A stretch of DNA of 64,000 nt from positions 28,249 to 92,248 of the forward strand of contig JBOHDX010000015.1 of the NCBI GenBank assembly GCA_050700835.1. The letters are read 5' to 3'. Source of the DNA: JBOHDX01 sp050700835. GTDB taxonomy: Bacteria > Actinomycetota > Actinomycetes > Propionibacteriales > Nocardioidaceae. A program made the translations under genes and the position numbers. The notes under the pieces were generated by a model, which made no database searches, was not told the origin of the DNA, and worked only from the letters and a program-made list of their open reading frames with translations. Below, in pieces: positions 25,205-33,902 of the stretch; the first letter of the stretch is position 1; every line of letters begins with the position of its first letter.

Positions 25205-25210
25205 TAGACT
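25205..25210 (+). promoter_or_regulatory. -10 element of the response regulator operon, probably leaderless
   Basis: TAGACT fits the actinobacterial TAnnnT -10, and ends 6 nt before ATG 25217. No ribosome site precedes the ATG, so transcription probably starts on the A of the start codon. The -35 is weak. The 204 bp between the divergent genes must also hold the leftward promoter, which I cannot locate. Confidence 0.5.
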
Positions 25211-25216
25211 GCCGAC

Positions 25217-25981
25217 ATGACGTCGTCATCGCCTCAGGCGGACGCTGGCCTTGTGCTGGTGGTGGAGGACGACGCGGCCGTCCGCGACGTCGTGCGCCGC
25301 TACCTCGAGCGCGACGGCTACCGCGTGAACGTCAGCGCCGACGGGGCGGACGCCGTCCGGCTGGCTGCGGCGCAGCCGCCGGACCTGGTGGTCCTCGACC
25401 TCATGTTGCCCGGACTGCCGGGCCTGGACGTGTGCCGGGCGCTGAGGTCGGACCCGCGTACCGCTGACGTACCGATCGTCATGCTCACCGCGCTCGCCGG
25501 TGTCGAAGACCGGATCGCCGGGCTCGAGCTCGGCGCGGACGACTACGTCACCAAGCCGTTCAGTCCGCGCGAGTTGGCGTTGCGGGTGTCGTCCGTGCTG
25601 CGCCGCAGCCATGACGGCAACGGCAAGCACGCCGGAGCCGCTCTTCGCACCGACGGTGACGTGGTCCTCGATCCGGTGGCCCGGGTCGTCACCGTGGGTG
25701 GGAACAACGTTGCTTTGACCTGCCGGGAGTTCGACCTGCTCGCGTTCTTGATGGCACATCCGGGCGAGGTGCACTCGCGGTCGGACCTGTTGGAACAGGT
25801 GTGGGGGTGGACCTTCGGTGACCACTCGACCGTGACGGTGCACGTGAAGCGGTTGCGCGCCAAGCTCGAGCCTGACCCCGGCGGCCGAGCCCGGATCGTC
25901 ACCGTGTACGGCTTGGGCTACCGCTTCGACCCGGTTGACGATGCGGTACGCGATGACCCGACTGCTCAGGCACGACGATGA
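25217..25981 (+). CDS. OmpR/PhoB family response regulator
   Basis: A 254-residue regulator. The receiver shows VVEDDAAVRD, the phospho-acceptor Asp in VVLDLMLPGLPG, and the switch residues in VMLTAL and YVTKPFSPREL. The winged helix ends VTVHVKRLRAKLEPDPGG...IVTVYGLGYRF. It is coupled to the histidine kinase by ATGA. Sitting between two oppositely directed parts of the glycan-like locus, it is the probable local regulator. Confidence 0.94.
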   Translation: MTSSSPQADAGLVLVVEDDAAVRDVVRRYLERDGYRVNVSADGADAVRLAAAQPPDLVVLDLMLPGLPGLDVCRALRSDPRTADVPIVMLTALAGVEDRIAGLELGADDYVTKPFSPRELALRVSSVLRRSHDGNGKHAGAALRTDGDVVLDPVARVVTVGGNNVALTCREFDLLAFLMAHPGEVHSRSDLLEQVWGWTFGDHSTVTVHVKRLRAKLEPDPGGRARIVTVYGLGYRFDPVDDAVRDDPTAQARR

Positions 25982-27051
25982 CGGCGACGGATCTGCACTC
26001 GGCACTGCTCGCCTTGGCCTGCACGACGCCGCTCGTCGTGGTGGGCGTGCTGCTCCTTCGCCGGTTGCGCACGCGCTCGCTCGCCGTGTCGATGCTGGTC
26101 CTGACGCTCGTTCCGATGCTCGCGGTCTTCGGTGGCGTGGTGGTGACATCCGGCTTCATGTTCACGGCGGCCCTGCGCAGCAACGCCGTGGTGTGGTCGG
26201 TGACCGCGCTGGTGTGCGTGCCTGCTGCGGTGCTGATGGGACGATCCCTGGCCCGGCAGAGTGTCTGGGAGCGCGAGGCCCGTGAGCGTGAACGGGTGGC
26301 CGAGCGTGCTCGTCGCGACCTGGTCGCCTGGGTCAGCCACGACCTGCGCACGCCGGTCGCCGGCATCCGGGCGATGACCGAGGCGTTGGAGGACCAGGTC
26401 GTCGTCGCCCCCGACGACGTCCGCGACTACGCCGTGTCGATCCGTTCCGAGGCGCAGCGGCTGGCCACCATGGTCGACGACCTGTTCGAGATGTCGCGCA
26501 TCCATGCTGGGGCGCTGAGCATCCAGGTGGAGCCGCTGACGCTTGACGCCTTGTTGCGTGAGGCGACCGAGGCGCTGGCTCCCACCGCGGAGGCGTCTGG
26601 CGTCCACGTGCACCTGCGGCTGCCGTTGGCCGGGCCGCCACCCGTCGTCGCCGGCGGCCCGCACGAGCTGCTCAGGGTGCTACGCAACCTGCTCGGCAAC
26701 GCCGTGCGGCACACGCCGGTGTCCGGTGTCGTCAACGTCACCGGGGGCGTCGAGGGCGAACAGGTGTGGGTGCACGTCGACGACGGGTGCGGCGGCATCC
26801 CCGAGCCCGAGCTGCGGCGGGTGTTCGACGTGGCCTGGCGTGGGCGCGACGCCCGCGACCACGACAGTGCCCAGCCGGCCGGCGCCGGCCTCGGACTCGC
26901 CATCGCCCGCGGACTCATCGAGGCCCAACACGGCACCATCGGCGTGGTCAATCAGGGGGCGGGCTGCCGGTTCGAGATCCGCCTGCCCCGGCTGCCCGAC
27001 ACGCCCCCGCTCCCGGTCGACCCCTACACCGGGGCCGTCGGTGCGGACTGA
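25978..27051 (+). CDS. sensor histidine kinase
   Basis: A 357-residue HisKA kinase. Three helices occupy the first 95 residues with no sizeable external domain. The phospho-helix is AWVSHDLRTPVAGIRAMTEA, followed by NLLGNAVRHTPVSG (N box), DDGCGGIP (G1) and GAGLGLAIARGLIEAQHG (G2). The external loop is too small to bind large ligands, so it probably senses the membrane. Overlaps the next gene by 11 nt. Confidence 0.93.
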   Translation: MTATDLHSALLALACTTPLVVVGVLLLRRLRTRSLAVSMLVLTLVPMLAVFGGVVVTSGFMFTAALRSNAVVWSVTALVCVPAAVLMGRSLARQSVWEREARERERVAERARRDLVAWVSHDLRTPVAGIRAMTEALEDQVVVAPDDVRDYAVSIRSEAQRLATMVDDLFEMSRIHAGALSIQVEPLTLDALLREATEALAPTAEASGVHVHLRLPLAGPPPVVAGGPHELLRVLRNLLGNAVRHTPVSGVVNVTGGVEGEQVWVHVDDGCGGIPEPELRRVFDVAWRGRDARDHDSAQPAGAGLGLAIARGLIEAQHGTIGVVNQGAGCRFEIRLPRLPDTPPLPVDPYTGAVGAD

Positions 27052-28411
27052 CCTCGCGACTCCGCTCGAGCTCGGGCAGCGGTCCAGGAGGTCGAGAACG
27101 CCGCGCGTCACCGTGGTGGCACTGACCGCAGCGGCGTTGTTCGTCGCGGTGGCGTTCGCGGTGCCTCCGCTGACCGGGTGGAACGTCCACACGCAGACGG
27201 CGCCGTTGTACGCCGGTTGGGACCCGCGGACCGGGCCCGGGACGGTCCCCTCAATCGCACTGGCGATGCTGGGCGTCGCCCTGTTGCCGACCATTGCCCA
27301 CCGGTTGCCGTGGCGCGTCCTGCTGCTGGTGGCGTGGGCGTCGGCCTGGGGGTGGACGGTGGCGCTGGCTGCCGTCGATGGCCAGTCCGGCTTCACTCAC
27401 ACGTTCTCCAACCGCGGCGAGTACCTCTACGGGGCACGCCGGGTCGACTCCGTCGTCACGATGATCCACACGTTCACCTCCCGGATCCCCGTGGGCGCCG
27501 TCGACCCCTGGCACACGCACGTGGCCGGGCATCCGCCGGGCGCGTTGTTGTTGTTCGTCGAGTTGTACCGCGCGGGCTTGCGATCCCCGTGGTCGTTGGC
27601 GTGGGTCACGATCACGGTGGCGACGACGGCGGCCGTCGCGGTGCTGATCACCGTGCGGCTGTTGGCCGGCGAAATGTGGGCGCGGGCGGCCATGCCGTTC
27701 CTGGTGCTCACCCCGGCCGCGCTGTGGATCGGGGTCAGCGCCGACGCTGTCTTCGGCGCGGTCACCGCGTGGGGGCTCGCGGCGCTCGCGATGGCGGCCA
27801 CCAGGTCTGGTCGGGTCGGCGTGGCCGGATGGGGGCTGCTGAGCGGCCTGCTGCTCGGGTACGGGATCTATCTGTCCTACGGGCTCATCCTGATCGGTGT
27901 GGTCGCCGTGGGAGTGCTCCGCGCCGCGCGCACCCCGCGGCCGCTGCCGTGGTCTGTGGCCGGCGCCCTGATGGTGGTGGCGGCATTCAGCGCCGCCGGG
28001 TTCTCCTGGTGGACCGCAGTGGAGGTGCTGCGTACCCGCATGCAGCACAGCGGCGCGTCCCTGCGGCCCTATGCCTACTGGCTGTGGGGCGACCTCGCGG
28101 GCTGGCTGTGCAGCACCGGACTGGCGGTCGCCGTCGGAGTGGCCTACCTGCTGCTGAGGTGGCGACGCGGCGATCTCGCCCGACCTGGCGCGCGGGCGCT
28201 CGCGCTGCTCGGCGGCGCTGGCGTTGTGTGCGTGCTGCTCGCCACCGTGTCGGGGATGAGCGAGGGCGAGATCGAACGGATCTTCCTCCCGTTCAGCGTG
28301 TGGGCGCTGGTTCTGGTGGCGCTGGTGCCGCGGGCGCACGTGCGCTGGGTGCTCGGCGTCCAGGCGGTGGCGGCGCTGCTCCTCCAGCACCTGCTGATCA
28401 CCGGCTGGTAG
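27041..28411 (+). CDS. polytopic membrane protein, GT-C-like
   Basis: A 456-residue protein with ten or more helices. The first large external loop contains THTFSNRGEYLYGARRV and DPWHTHVAGHPPGALLLF; charged and aromatic residues in the first loop are what GT-C prenyl-sugar glycosyltransferases use, but I see no clean DxD motif. GTG 27041 starts inside the kinase gene. Similar integral membrane proteins accompany the MTAP/epimerase genes in mycobacteria. It may transfer the prenol-linked sugar made by the GT2 enzyme. Confidence 0.78.
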   Translation: MRTDLATPLELGQRSRRSRTPRVTVVALTAAALFVAVAFAVPPLTGWNVHTQTAPLYAGWDPRTGPGTVPSIALAMLGVALLPTIAHRLPWRVLLLVAWASAWGWTVALAAVDGQSGFTHTFSNRGEYLYGARRVDSVVTMIHTFTSRIPVGAVDPWHTHVAGHPPGALLLFVELYRAGLRSPWSLAWVTITVATTAAVAVLITVRLLAGEMWARAAMPFLVLTPAALWIGVSADAVFGAVTAWGLAALAMAATRSGRVGVAGWGLLSGLLLGYGIYLSYGLILIGVVAVGVLRAARTPRPLPWSVAGALMVVAAFSAAGFSWWTAVEVLRTRMQHSGASLRPYAYWLWGDLAGWLCSTGLAVAVGVAYLLLRWRRGDLARPGARALALLGGAGVVCVLLATVSGMSEGEIERIFLPFSVWALVLVALVPRAHVRWVLGVQAVAALLLQHLLITGW

Positions 28412-28440
28412 CCGGCGCCGACGGGGCCGCGGACCGGATG

Positions 28441-29490
28441 TCAGCGACCGGTCGGTCGTAGTCGGTCGGACGCCAGGGCAGCCAAGCCGTCCTCGGGTCG
28501 TGTCCGGGCGTGGAAGCCGAGGCCGGCGCGAGCGGTGTCTGGTGAGGCGACGATGTGTCGGACGTCCGCCGCGCGATAGCGCCCGGTCACCACCGGCACG
28601 GGACCGTGGTGCGCGGCAGCAAGCACGCTCGCCATGTCGCCGATGGTGAACGGCGTACCCGAGCAGATGTTGTACGCCGTGACGCGCCGGGCGTGACCGG
28701 CGACGGACTCGACCGCGGCGATGTTCGCGGCCGCCACGTCGTCGACGTGGACGAAGTCGCGGGTCTGCCGTCCGTCCTCGAACACCTGCGGCGACTCTCC
28801 CCGGCCGAGCGCGGAGCGGAAGAGGGCGGCGACGCCAGCGTACGGTGTGTCCGCGGGCAACCCCGGACCGTAGACGTTGTGGTAGCGCAGCGCCACGCAG
28901 CGCGCGTCCGTCATCGTGCACCACGCGTCCGCATAGTGCTCCTGGGCCACCTTCGACGCGGCGTAGATGCTGCGCGGCCGGACCGGTGCGGCCTCGGGTA
29001 CCGGCTCCCAGGCCAGCAGCCGGTCGCACTCGGGGCAGCGCGGGTCGAACACCCCCGCGTCGAGGTCCTCGGCTCGCCGTGCCGAGGGCGCCACCTCGCC
29101 ATGCCGCGCACAGCGATACCGCCCCTCGCCGTACACCACCATGGACGACGCCAACACCAGTCGGCGGACGCCGACGCGGTCCATCGCCGCCAGCAGCACC
29201 GCGGTGCCGAGGTCGTTGTGCCCGGCGTAGTCGGGGAGGTCCTGCATGTCGACACCGTTGCCGACCATGGCCGCCTGGTGGCACACGACATCCACGCCGG
29301 ACAGCGCGACGTCCACGCCGTCCCGCTCGCGGAGGTCGAGCCGAAGCGTCCCGTCAGGCGTCGCAGCGTCCGGCCCGTGGGCTGCGGCCAGCATCATGTC
29401 GACTCCGATCACCTCGTGGCCGGCCGCGTTCAGCGCCATCGCGACCCGCCGGCCGACGAATCCGGCTGAGCCGGTCAGCAGCACCCTCAC
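28441..29490 (-). CDS. NAD-dependent epimerase/dehydratase
   Basis: A 349-residue extended short-chain dehydrogenase. The cofactor motif is LLTGSAGFVGRRV, the catalytic triad Tyr/Lys is SIYAASKVAQEHYA, and DGRQTRDFVHVDDVAAAN is the sugar-nucleotide epimerase hallmark. An insertion with RCARHGEV and CPECDRLLAW holds four cysteines/histidines that could bind zinc, uncommon for GalE. GTG 29490 overlaps the stop of the phosphorylase gene. Rv0536 (galE3) is the recalled counterpart. Confidence 0.88.
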   Translation of the reverse strand: MRVLLTGSAGFVGRRVAMALNAAGHEVIGVDMMLAAAHGPDAATPDGTLRLDLRERDGVDVALSGVDVVCHQAAMVGNGVDMQDLPDYAGHNDLGTAVLLAAMDRVGVRRLVLASSMVVYGEGRYRCARHGEVAPSARRAEDLDAGVFDPRCPECDRLLAWEPVPEAAPVRPRSIYAASKVAQEHYADAWCTMTDARCVALRYHNVYGPGLPADTPYAGVAALFRSALGRGESPQVFEDGRQTRDFVHVDDVAAANIAAVESVAGHARRVTAYNICSGTPFTIGDMASVLAAAHHGPVPVVTGRYRAADVRHIVASPDTARAGLGFHARTRPEDGLAALASDRLRPTGR

Positions 29491-30305
29491 GGCAGCGCCA
29501 TCGGGAGCTCCAGGCCGTCGAGCGCCTGCGCGCAGGAGCAATGCCGCTCCGACGGCAACGACGCCACGACCCCCAACAGCAGCGAGCACAGCCGCTCGGT
29601 GTGCTCGGCGAACACCGCGAACACCTCCGCCTGGTCGACCGACTCGGAGGCGCTCAACCCGCCGTCGAGGTCTGTCACCAATGCGATCGTGGCGTAGCAC
29701 AGCGCCAGCTCCCGGGCGAGAACCGCCTCCGGATGCCCCGTCATGTTGACCAGCGACCAGCCCTGCGCGGCGTACCACGTGGACTCCGCACGGGTGGAGA
29801 ACCGGGGTCCTTCGATCACCACCATCGTGGCGCCGTCGACGATCGGATCGCTGCTGGTGGCGGCCTGCACAAGGGACCGGCGGAGCCTCGGGCAGTACGG
29901 GTCGGCGAACCCGACATGGCAGGCTCCGGAGTCGTAGAACGTCTGAACCCGGCCGGTGGTGCGATCCACCAGCTGATCGGGCACGACCAGGCTGCCCGGG
30001 CCGAGCGCGGGCCGGAGGCTGCCGACCGCACACGGCGCCAGCACCTGGCGTACGCCCAGGCTGCGCAGCGCCCACAGGTTGGCGCGGTAGTTCACCGCAT
30101 GCGCCGGATGCTCATGGTGCGGACCGTGTCGCGGCAGGAACGCGACCTCCCGGCCAGATGCGCCGACGACACCCACCATGACGGGACCAGAGGGCTTTCC
30201 GTACGGCGTCTCGACGTCGACCTCGGACGCATCGGGCAACAACGAGTACAAGCCGGAGCCGCCGATCACGGCCACGTCGGGTCGGCCCCTACCCACGTCC
30301 GTCAC
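29487..30305 (-). CDS. S-methyl-5'-thioadenosine phosphorylase
   Basis: A 272-residue PNP/MTAP family enzyme. It has VAVIGGSGLYSL at the start, FLPRHGPHHEHPAHAVNYRA (phosphate and purine pocket), EGPRFSTRAES and the signature NMTGHPEAVLARELALCYA. It splits MTA, the by-product of polyamine synthesis, into adenine and methylthioribose-1-phosphate. Why it is locked to an epimerase by translational coupling in many actinobacteria is unexplained. In M. tuberculosis the equivalent pair is Rv0535-Rv0536. Confidence 0.92.
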   Translation of the reverse strand: MTDVGRGRPDVAVIGGSGLYSLLPDASEVDVETPYGKPSGPVMVGVVGASGREVAFLPRHGPHHEHPAHAVNYRANLWALRSLGVRQVLAPCAVGSLRPALGPGSLVVPDQLVDRTTGRVQTFYDSGACHVGFADPYCPRLRRSLVQAATSSDPIVDGATMVVIEGPRFSTRAESTWYAAQGWSLVNMTGHPEAVLARELALCYATIALVTDLDGGLSASESVDQAEVFAVFAEHTERLCSLLLGVVASLPSERHCSCAQALDGLELPMALP

Positions 30306-30436
30306 CGCCGCAGTCTGTCAGCCGGACGCGTCGGCCGTCGGACTGGTGTTGCCGCGATGGCCGCTGTTACCCAGCATGGAACCGTGCCGTCCCGGCACGC
30401 GTCCCGCCTGTTCGAACCCGAAGGAGCTCATCGCCG

Positions 30437-31132
30437 GTGACCGACCAACCGTTAGTGATCGCGTTCGACGTCAACCAGACCTTGTCGGACATGGCTTCGA
30501 TGGGCGCCCGGTTCGCTGATGTCGGCGCACCCCCGGACCTTGCCAGGTGGTGGTTCGCGACGTTGCTGCGGGACGGGTTCGCGCTCACCGCGGCCGGCGC
30601 CAGCCAACGGTTCGACGCGCTGGCGGAGGCGACCCTGAAGGCCGCCCTGGCCGAAGTGGACCTCAACCGTGGCCCCGACGAGGCGACCGAGTACCTGCTC
30701 GGTGCGTTCATGCAGCTGCCGGTCCATCCCGACGTACCCGAGGGCCTGCGGCGCCTGTCCCAGGCCGGATTCCGGCTGATGACCCTGAGCAACGGCGCGA
30801 CCGCCGTGGCCGAGCAGCTCATGCAGCGGGCAGGTCTCGAGGGCATGTTCGAGCGGTTCATCAGTGTCGAGGACATCGGCGTGTGGAAGCCGGCCAAGGC
30901 CGCCTACCAGTACGCCGTGCGACGCTGCGGTGTCGCCCCGTCCCAGCTGATGTTGGTGGCGGTGCATCCGTGGGATATCGACGGCGCGGCACGCGCCGGA
31001 CTGGCCACTACCTGGATCAACCGCTCCGACACACCGGCCGGCTACCCGGCACACTTCACGCCCCCAGACCACACGGTGTCAGGCCTCACCGGCCTGGCCG
31101 ACCTCCTCACCGGGGGCCCGGCATCTTCCTAG
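30437..31132 (+). CDS. HAD superfamily hydrolase, haloacid dehalogenase type II-like
   Basis: A 231-residue HAD protein. The nucleophile motif is VIAFDVNQTLSD, motif II Ser/Thr is MTLSNGA, Lys is in GVWKPAKAAYQYA, and the acidic motif is HPWDIDGAARAG. This fits type II haloacid dehalogenases, although many such actinobacterial proteins act on other substrates. The start GTG 30437 follows AAGGAG. Stands alone, divergent from MTAP. Confidence 0.88.
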   Translation: MTDQPLVIAFDVNQTLSDMASMGARFADVGAPPDLARWWFATLLRDGFALTAAGASQRFDALAEATLKAALAEVDLNRGPDEATEYLLGAFMQLPVHPDVPEGLRRLSQAGFRLMTLSNGATAVAEQLMQRAGLEGMFERFISVEDIGVWKPAKAAYQYAVRRCGVAPSQLMLVAVHPWDIDGAARAGLATTWINRSDTPAGYPAHFTPPDHTVSGLTGLADLLTGGPASS

Positions 31133-31289
31133 CTCCCATGGGCCGCGACCCTGATTGATCGCAACCGGTTCGATGTGCACGTCGCGGTGCCCCTAACTAG
31201 CCTGAAACTGCGGTGTCTTGTGGCATCGCGTACCGATGGCCCCAGACCCTGGCGATTGCGTACGGGCCTGGTCGACCGGAGGTTCCCCG

Positions 31290-31922
31290 TTGGCAACACC
31301 GAAGACGGTGCGGGCAGTTCCAGCCGTGCTACGACGGCCGGTGCCCCGCCGGTCAGGGACCACGCAAGGTTGCGCGTCGGTCCAGGCCGCTGCGGAGGGG
31401 GACGCAGCTTCGCAGCGGCGGTTGTGCGCCCTCCACGTCCCCCCGTTGTACGCACTGGCCCTGGCTGTGACCCAGGATCCCGCCCGGGCCGAGACGGCGG
31501 TGGTGGCTGCGTTCGCCGTTGCCGTCACCCGGACCGGTCGCATCGGCACGGCGACCGATGGACATCTCAGACACGATCTGGCGCGGTTGACCTACCTGCG
31601 CTGTGCCACCGACGGCGCCAACTCTGCGGAGAGGACGGTCGAGGGTGCTGCCGAGAGCGATGAGTCGGTCGACCAGGCTGGTTCGCATCGGTCGCAGGTC
31701 GAGACCACGCTGGCCGCCCTGAGAGTCTTGTCCGCAACCCAGCGGGCGGTGCTCGGCTTGTGCATGTTCGGCGATCACACCTACCGCCAGGCCGCGGACC
31801 TGCTCGCGATGCCGGCCGACACCGCGGCTGCGTTGCTGTGTTCGGGTCTGCGTGAGCTCAGCCCGCTGCTGGTCGGGGTAGCGCCGGCCCCGTCAGGGCC
31901 GGACACGTTGCCGCATGGGTGA
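31290..31922 (+). CDS. ECF-like RNA polymerase sigma factor
   Basis: A 210-residue protein. A region 2-like helix pair (QRRLCALHVPPLYALALAVT) and a sigma region 4 (LSATQRAVLGLCMFGDHTYR, then AADLLAMPADTAAALLCSGL) can be recognised. Region 2 is degenerate, so promoter recognition may be altered or it may act as a regulator. The TTG start at 31290 is selected because GGAGG sits 7 nt upstream. The last 8 nt overlap the beginning of the broken GAF-ANTAR gene, so they were once an operon. Confidence 0.7.
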   Translation: MATPKTVRAVPAVLRRPVPRRSGTTQGCASVQAAAEGDAASQRRLCALHVPPLYALALAVTQDPARAETAVVAAFAVAVTRTGRIGTATDGHLRHDLARLTYLRCATDGANSAERTVEGAAESDESVDQAGSHRSQVETTLAALRVLSATQRAVLGLCMFGDHTYRQAADLLAMPADTAAALLCSGLRELSPLLVGVAPAPSGPDTLPHG

Positions 31923-32443
31923 GCAGCTGACCCGGGTCCGGGCGCTGATCGCCGCGGAGCCCGACGCCGTCGACGCTGCCGACGGCATGGTGGGTGTGCT
32001 GGACCGGCTGTGTCGCGCCGCGGTGCGCGCGTTGCCGGGCTCAGGGGCCGGGTTGAGCCTGCTGACCGGCCAAGGCGGCGGTGGTGTGGCGGCGGCGTCC
32101 GACGGCGCCAGCAGAGCCTTGGCAGAGCTGCAGTTCGCCCTGGGGGAGGGACCATCCGTGGGTGGCTAACCTGGCGACCATCGGACTCCTGCAAGAACGG
32201 GCGACCAGCCGCGCTGAGGTGCTCACCGAGCAGCTGCAGGGTGCACTGAACAGCCGGATCATCCTGGAGCAGGCCAAAGGAGCACTGGCCCAGATGCGCG
32301 GAGCCGGTGTCGACGATGCGTTCGAGCGGATGCGCGCCTACGCCCGCGACAACCACCGGCGACTCGGCGACGTTGCCCAAACCGTGCTGTTCGACCCGGC
32401 GAGCATCGCCGACCGCACAGCACCACACCGACCGCCACATTGA
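31915..32443 (+). pseudogene. GAF-ANTAR regulator broken by an internal deletion
   Basis: The 5' part, from ATG 31915, encodes the first half of a GAF domain (LSLLTGQGGGGVAAASDG, then LQFALGEGP) almost like the gene at 6702-7430, and stops at 32169. In the next frame, from about 32162, a complete ANTAR domain follows (LATIGLLQERATSRAEVL, NSRIILEQAKGALAQMRG, FERMRAYARDNHRRL), most like the gene at 5945-6673. About 80 residues of GAF are missing between GEGP and VANL and the frame is shifted. A GTG at 32162 with GGGAGGG 12 nt upstream could still express a lone ANTAR protein of 93 residues. Confidence 0.75.
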
Positions 32444-32450
32444 CGGACCG

Positions 32451-33794
32451 CTAGAGCCCCATGGCGGCGCCGACCAGCTGTCCGTTCAGGCAGATGATGG
32501 CGGCGGCGGCCAGGGCCAGGGCCATCGTCGTGGAGCGCCTGTTCACCAGCGCTCCCATGACGTCGGCTCGGCGGCTCAGAATGACCAGGGGTACGAGCGC
32601 GAACGGGATCCCGAAGGACAGCACCACCTGTGAGAGCACAAGTGCGTGGGTCGGGTCGACACCCACGGCCAGCACGATCAGCGCGGGGACGAGCGTCACC
32701 AGACGGCGAAGCACCAGCGGGATGCGTCTCCCGACGAATCCCCCCATCACCACCTGCCCGGCGTACGTGCCAACACTGGATGCGGCTACTCCCGACGCCA
32801 GTAGCGCGAGTGCGAAGCCGAGCGCGGCCGCCGCACCGAGGGTCGAGCCGAGCCGCTGGTGCGCGGCCTGGATGGTGACGACACCGGAGGCGTCGCCGGA
32901 CATCACCCGGGCGGCGACGACGAGCATGGCCAGGTTCACCAGCCCGGCTACGGCCATGGCGGCGCCCACGTCGACCCGTTGGCCTCGCAGGAGCGCCCGG
33001 CGCTGCTGCTCGGTGTCGCGCCGGTAGCGGTCGCGGGTCAGGGCACTGTGAGCGTAGATGGCATGGGGCATCACGGTCGCGCCGAGCATGGCGGTCGCCA
33101 GCAGCAAGGTGTCGGGGCCGTGCAGACGCGGAACAGTTCCGGAGACGATTCCGCCGACGTCGAGACCGCCGGCTATCAGGCTGCACACCAGCCCGAGCAG
33201 GATCACCCCGAGCAGCGCGATGATGACCGTCTCGAAAGGCCGGTGCCCGCGAGATCGCAACCCGAGGAGCGCAACGGCAACGGCGGCGGACACGATGCCA
33301 CCGACCACCAGAGGCAGTCCGAACAACAGCTGCAGCGCGAGCGCCCCACCGAGCACCTCGGCAAGATCAGTGGCCATGACCACGAGCTCGGCCTGGACCC
33401 ACAGCCCGAGAACGACCGGTCGCCGGAAGTGTCTACGGCACAGGTCCGGCAGGCTCCGCCCGGTCGCGATCCCCGTCTTGGCCGACACGTACTGGATCAG
33501 CATTGCCATCAGGTTGCTGACCAGCACGACCCACACCAGCAGGTAACCCGACGACGACCCCGCGGTGATGTTCGCTGCGAAGTTGCCAGGATCGGCGTAG
33601 GCGATGGCGGCGACGAACGCCGGGCCGAGCGCAGGAGCCAGCCGATGGCGCGTCGGCCGGACTTTGAGCCCGGAGCGTGAGCCGGCGCCGGCGGGGAGCG
33701 GGAAGCTCCCCGACCGACGTCGCCAGGCCTCAGCCCCGCGGAGTGTGTCGTGCACCGAGGATCCGATGAACGTGATCCGGCCGGGCAGACTCAC
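32451..33794 (-). CDS. Nramp/MntH family divalent metal transporter
   Basis: A 447-residue transporter with eleven helices. The metal-binding helix 1 motif is YADPGNFAANIT and the helix 6 motif is GATVMPHAIYAHSAL, both classic for manganese/iron Nramp proteins. It uses the proton gradient to import Mn2+ or Fe2+. Start is unsure: GTG 33794 gives a 50-residue arginine-rich N-terminus that overlaps a likely small upstream gene, so a downstream GTG may be used. Confidence 0.9.
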   Translation of the reverse strand: MSLPGRITFIGSSVHDTLRGAEAWRRRSGSFPLPAGAGSRSGLKVRPTRHRLAPALGPAFVAAIAYADPGNFAANITAGSSSGYLLVWVVLVSNLMAMLIQYVSAKTGIATGRSLPDLCRRHFRRPVVLGLWVQAELVVMATDLAEVLGGALALQLLFGLPLVVGGIVSAAVAVALLGLRSRGHRPFETVIIALLGVILLGLVCSLIAGGLDVGGIVSGTVPRLHGPDTLLLATAMLGATVMPHAIYAHSALTRDRYRRDTEQQRRALLRGQRVDVGAAMAVAGLVNLAMLVVAARVMSGDASGVVTIQAAHQRLGSTLGAAAALGFALALLASGVAASSVGTYAGQVVMGGFVGRRIPLVLRRLVTLVPALIVLAVGVDPTHALVLSQVVLSFGIPFALVPLVILSRRADVMGALVNRRSTTMALALAAAAIICLNGQLVGAAMGL

Positions 33795-33900
33795 CCGAGG
33801 GTCGGCGTCCGGCTCGGTACTTGCCGGGCGCGGCGACCAGGAATGCGGCGCGGAGCAGGACTACCCCCAGCAGCAGCCACTCCACCACCGCGGCGACCAT
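33730..33900 (-). CDS. small single-helix membrane protein
   Basis: ATG 33900 opens a 56-residue frame, beginning MVAAVVEWLLLGVVLLRAAF, one membrane helix then a basic tail. It starts 2 nt after the stop of the ferritin-like gene and overlaps the beginning of the Nramp gene. About 44 of its first codons have an excellent high-GC3 pattern, which fades afterwards. Translation coupling could join ferritin-like protein and metal transporter. Function unknown. Confidence 0.4.
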   Translation of the reverse strand: MVAAVVEWLLLGVVLLRAAFLVAAPGKYRAGRRPSGESARPDHVHRILGARHTPRG

Positions 33901-33902
33901 GC

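Noticed and set aside
31167..31199. GGTTCGA...AACTA upstream of the sigma-factor gene as a fourth dispersed element.
   Set aside because: Only two short words match and the spacing differs.
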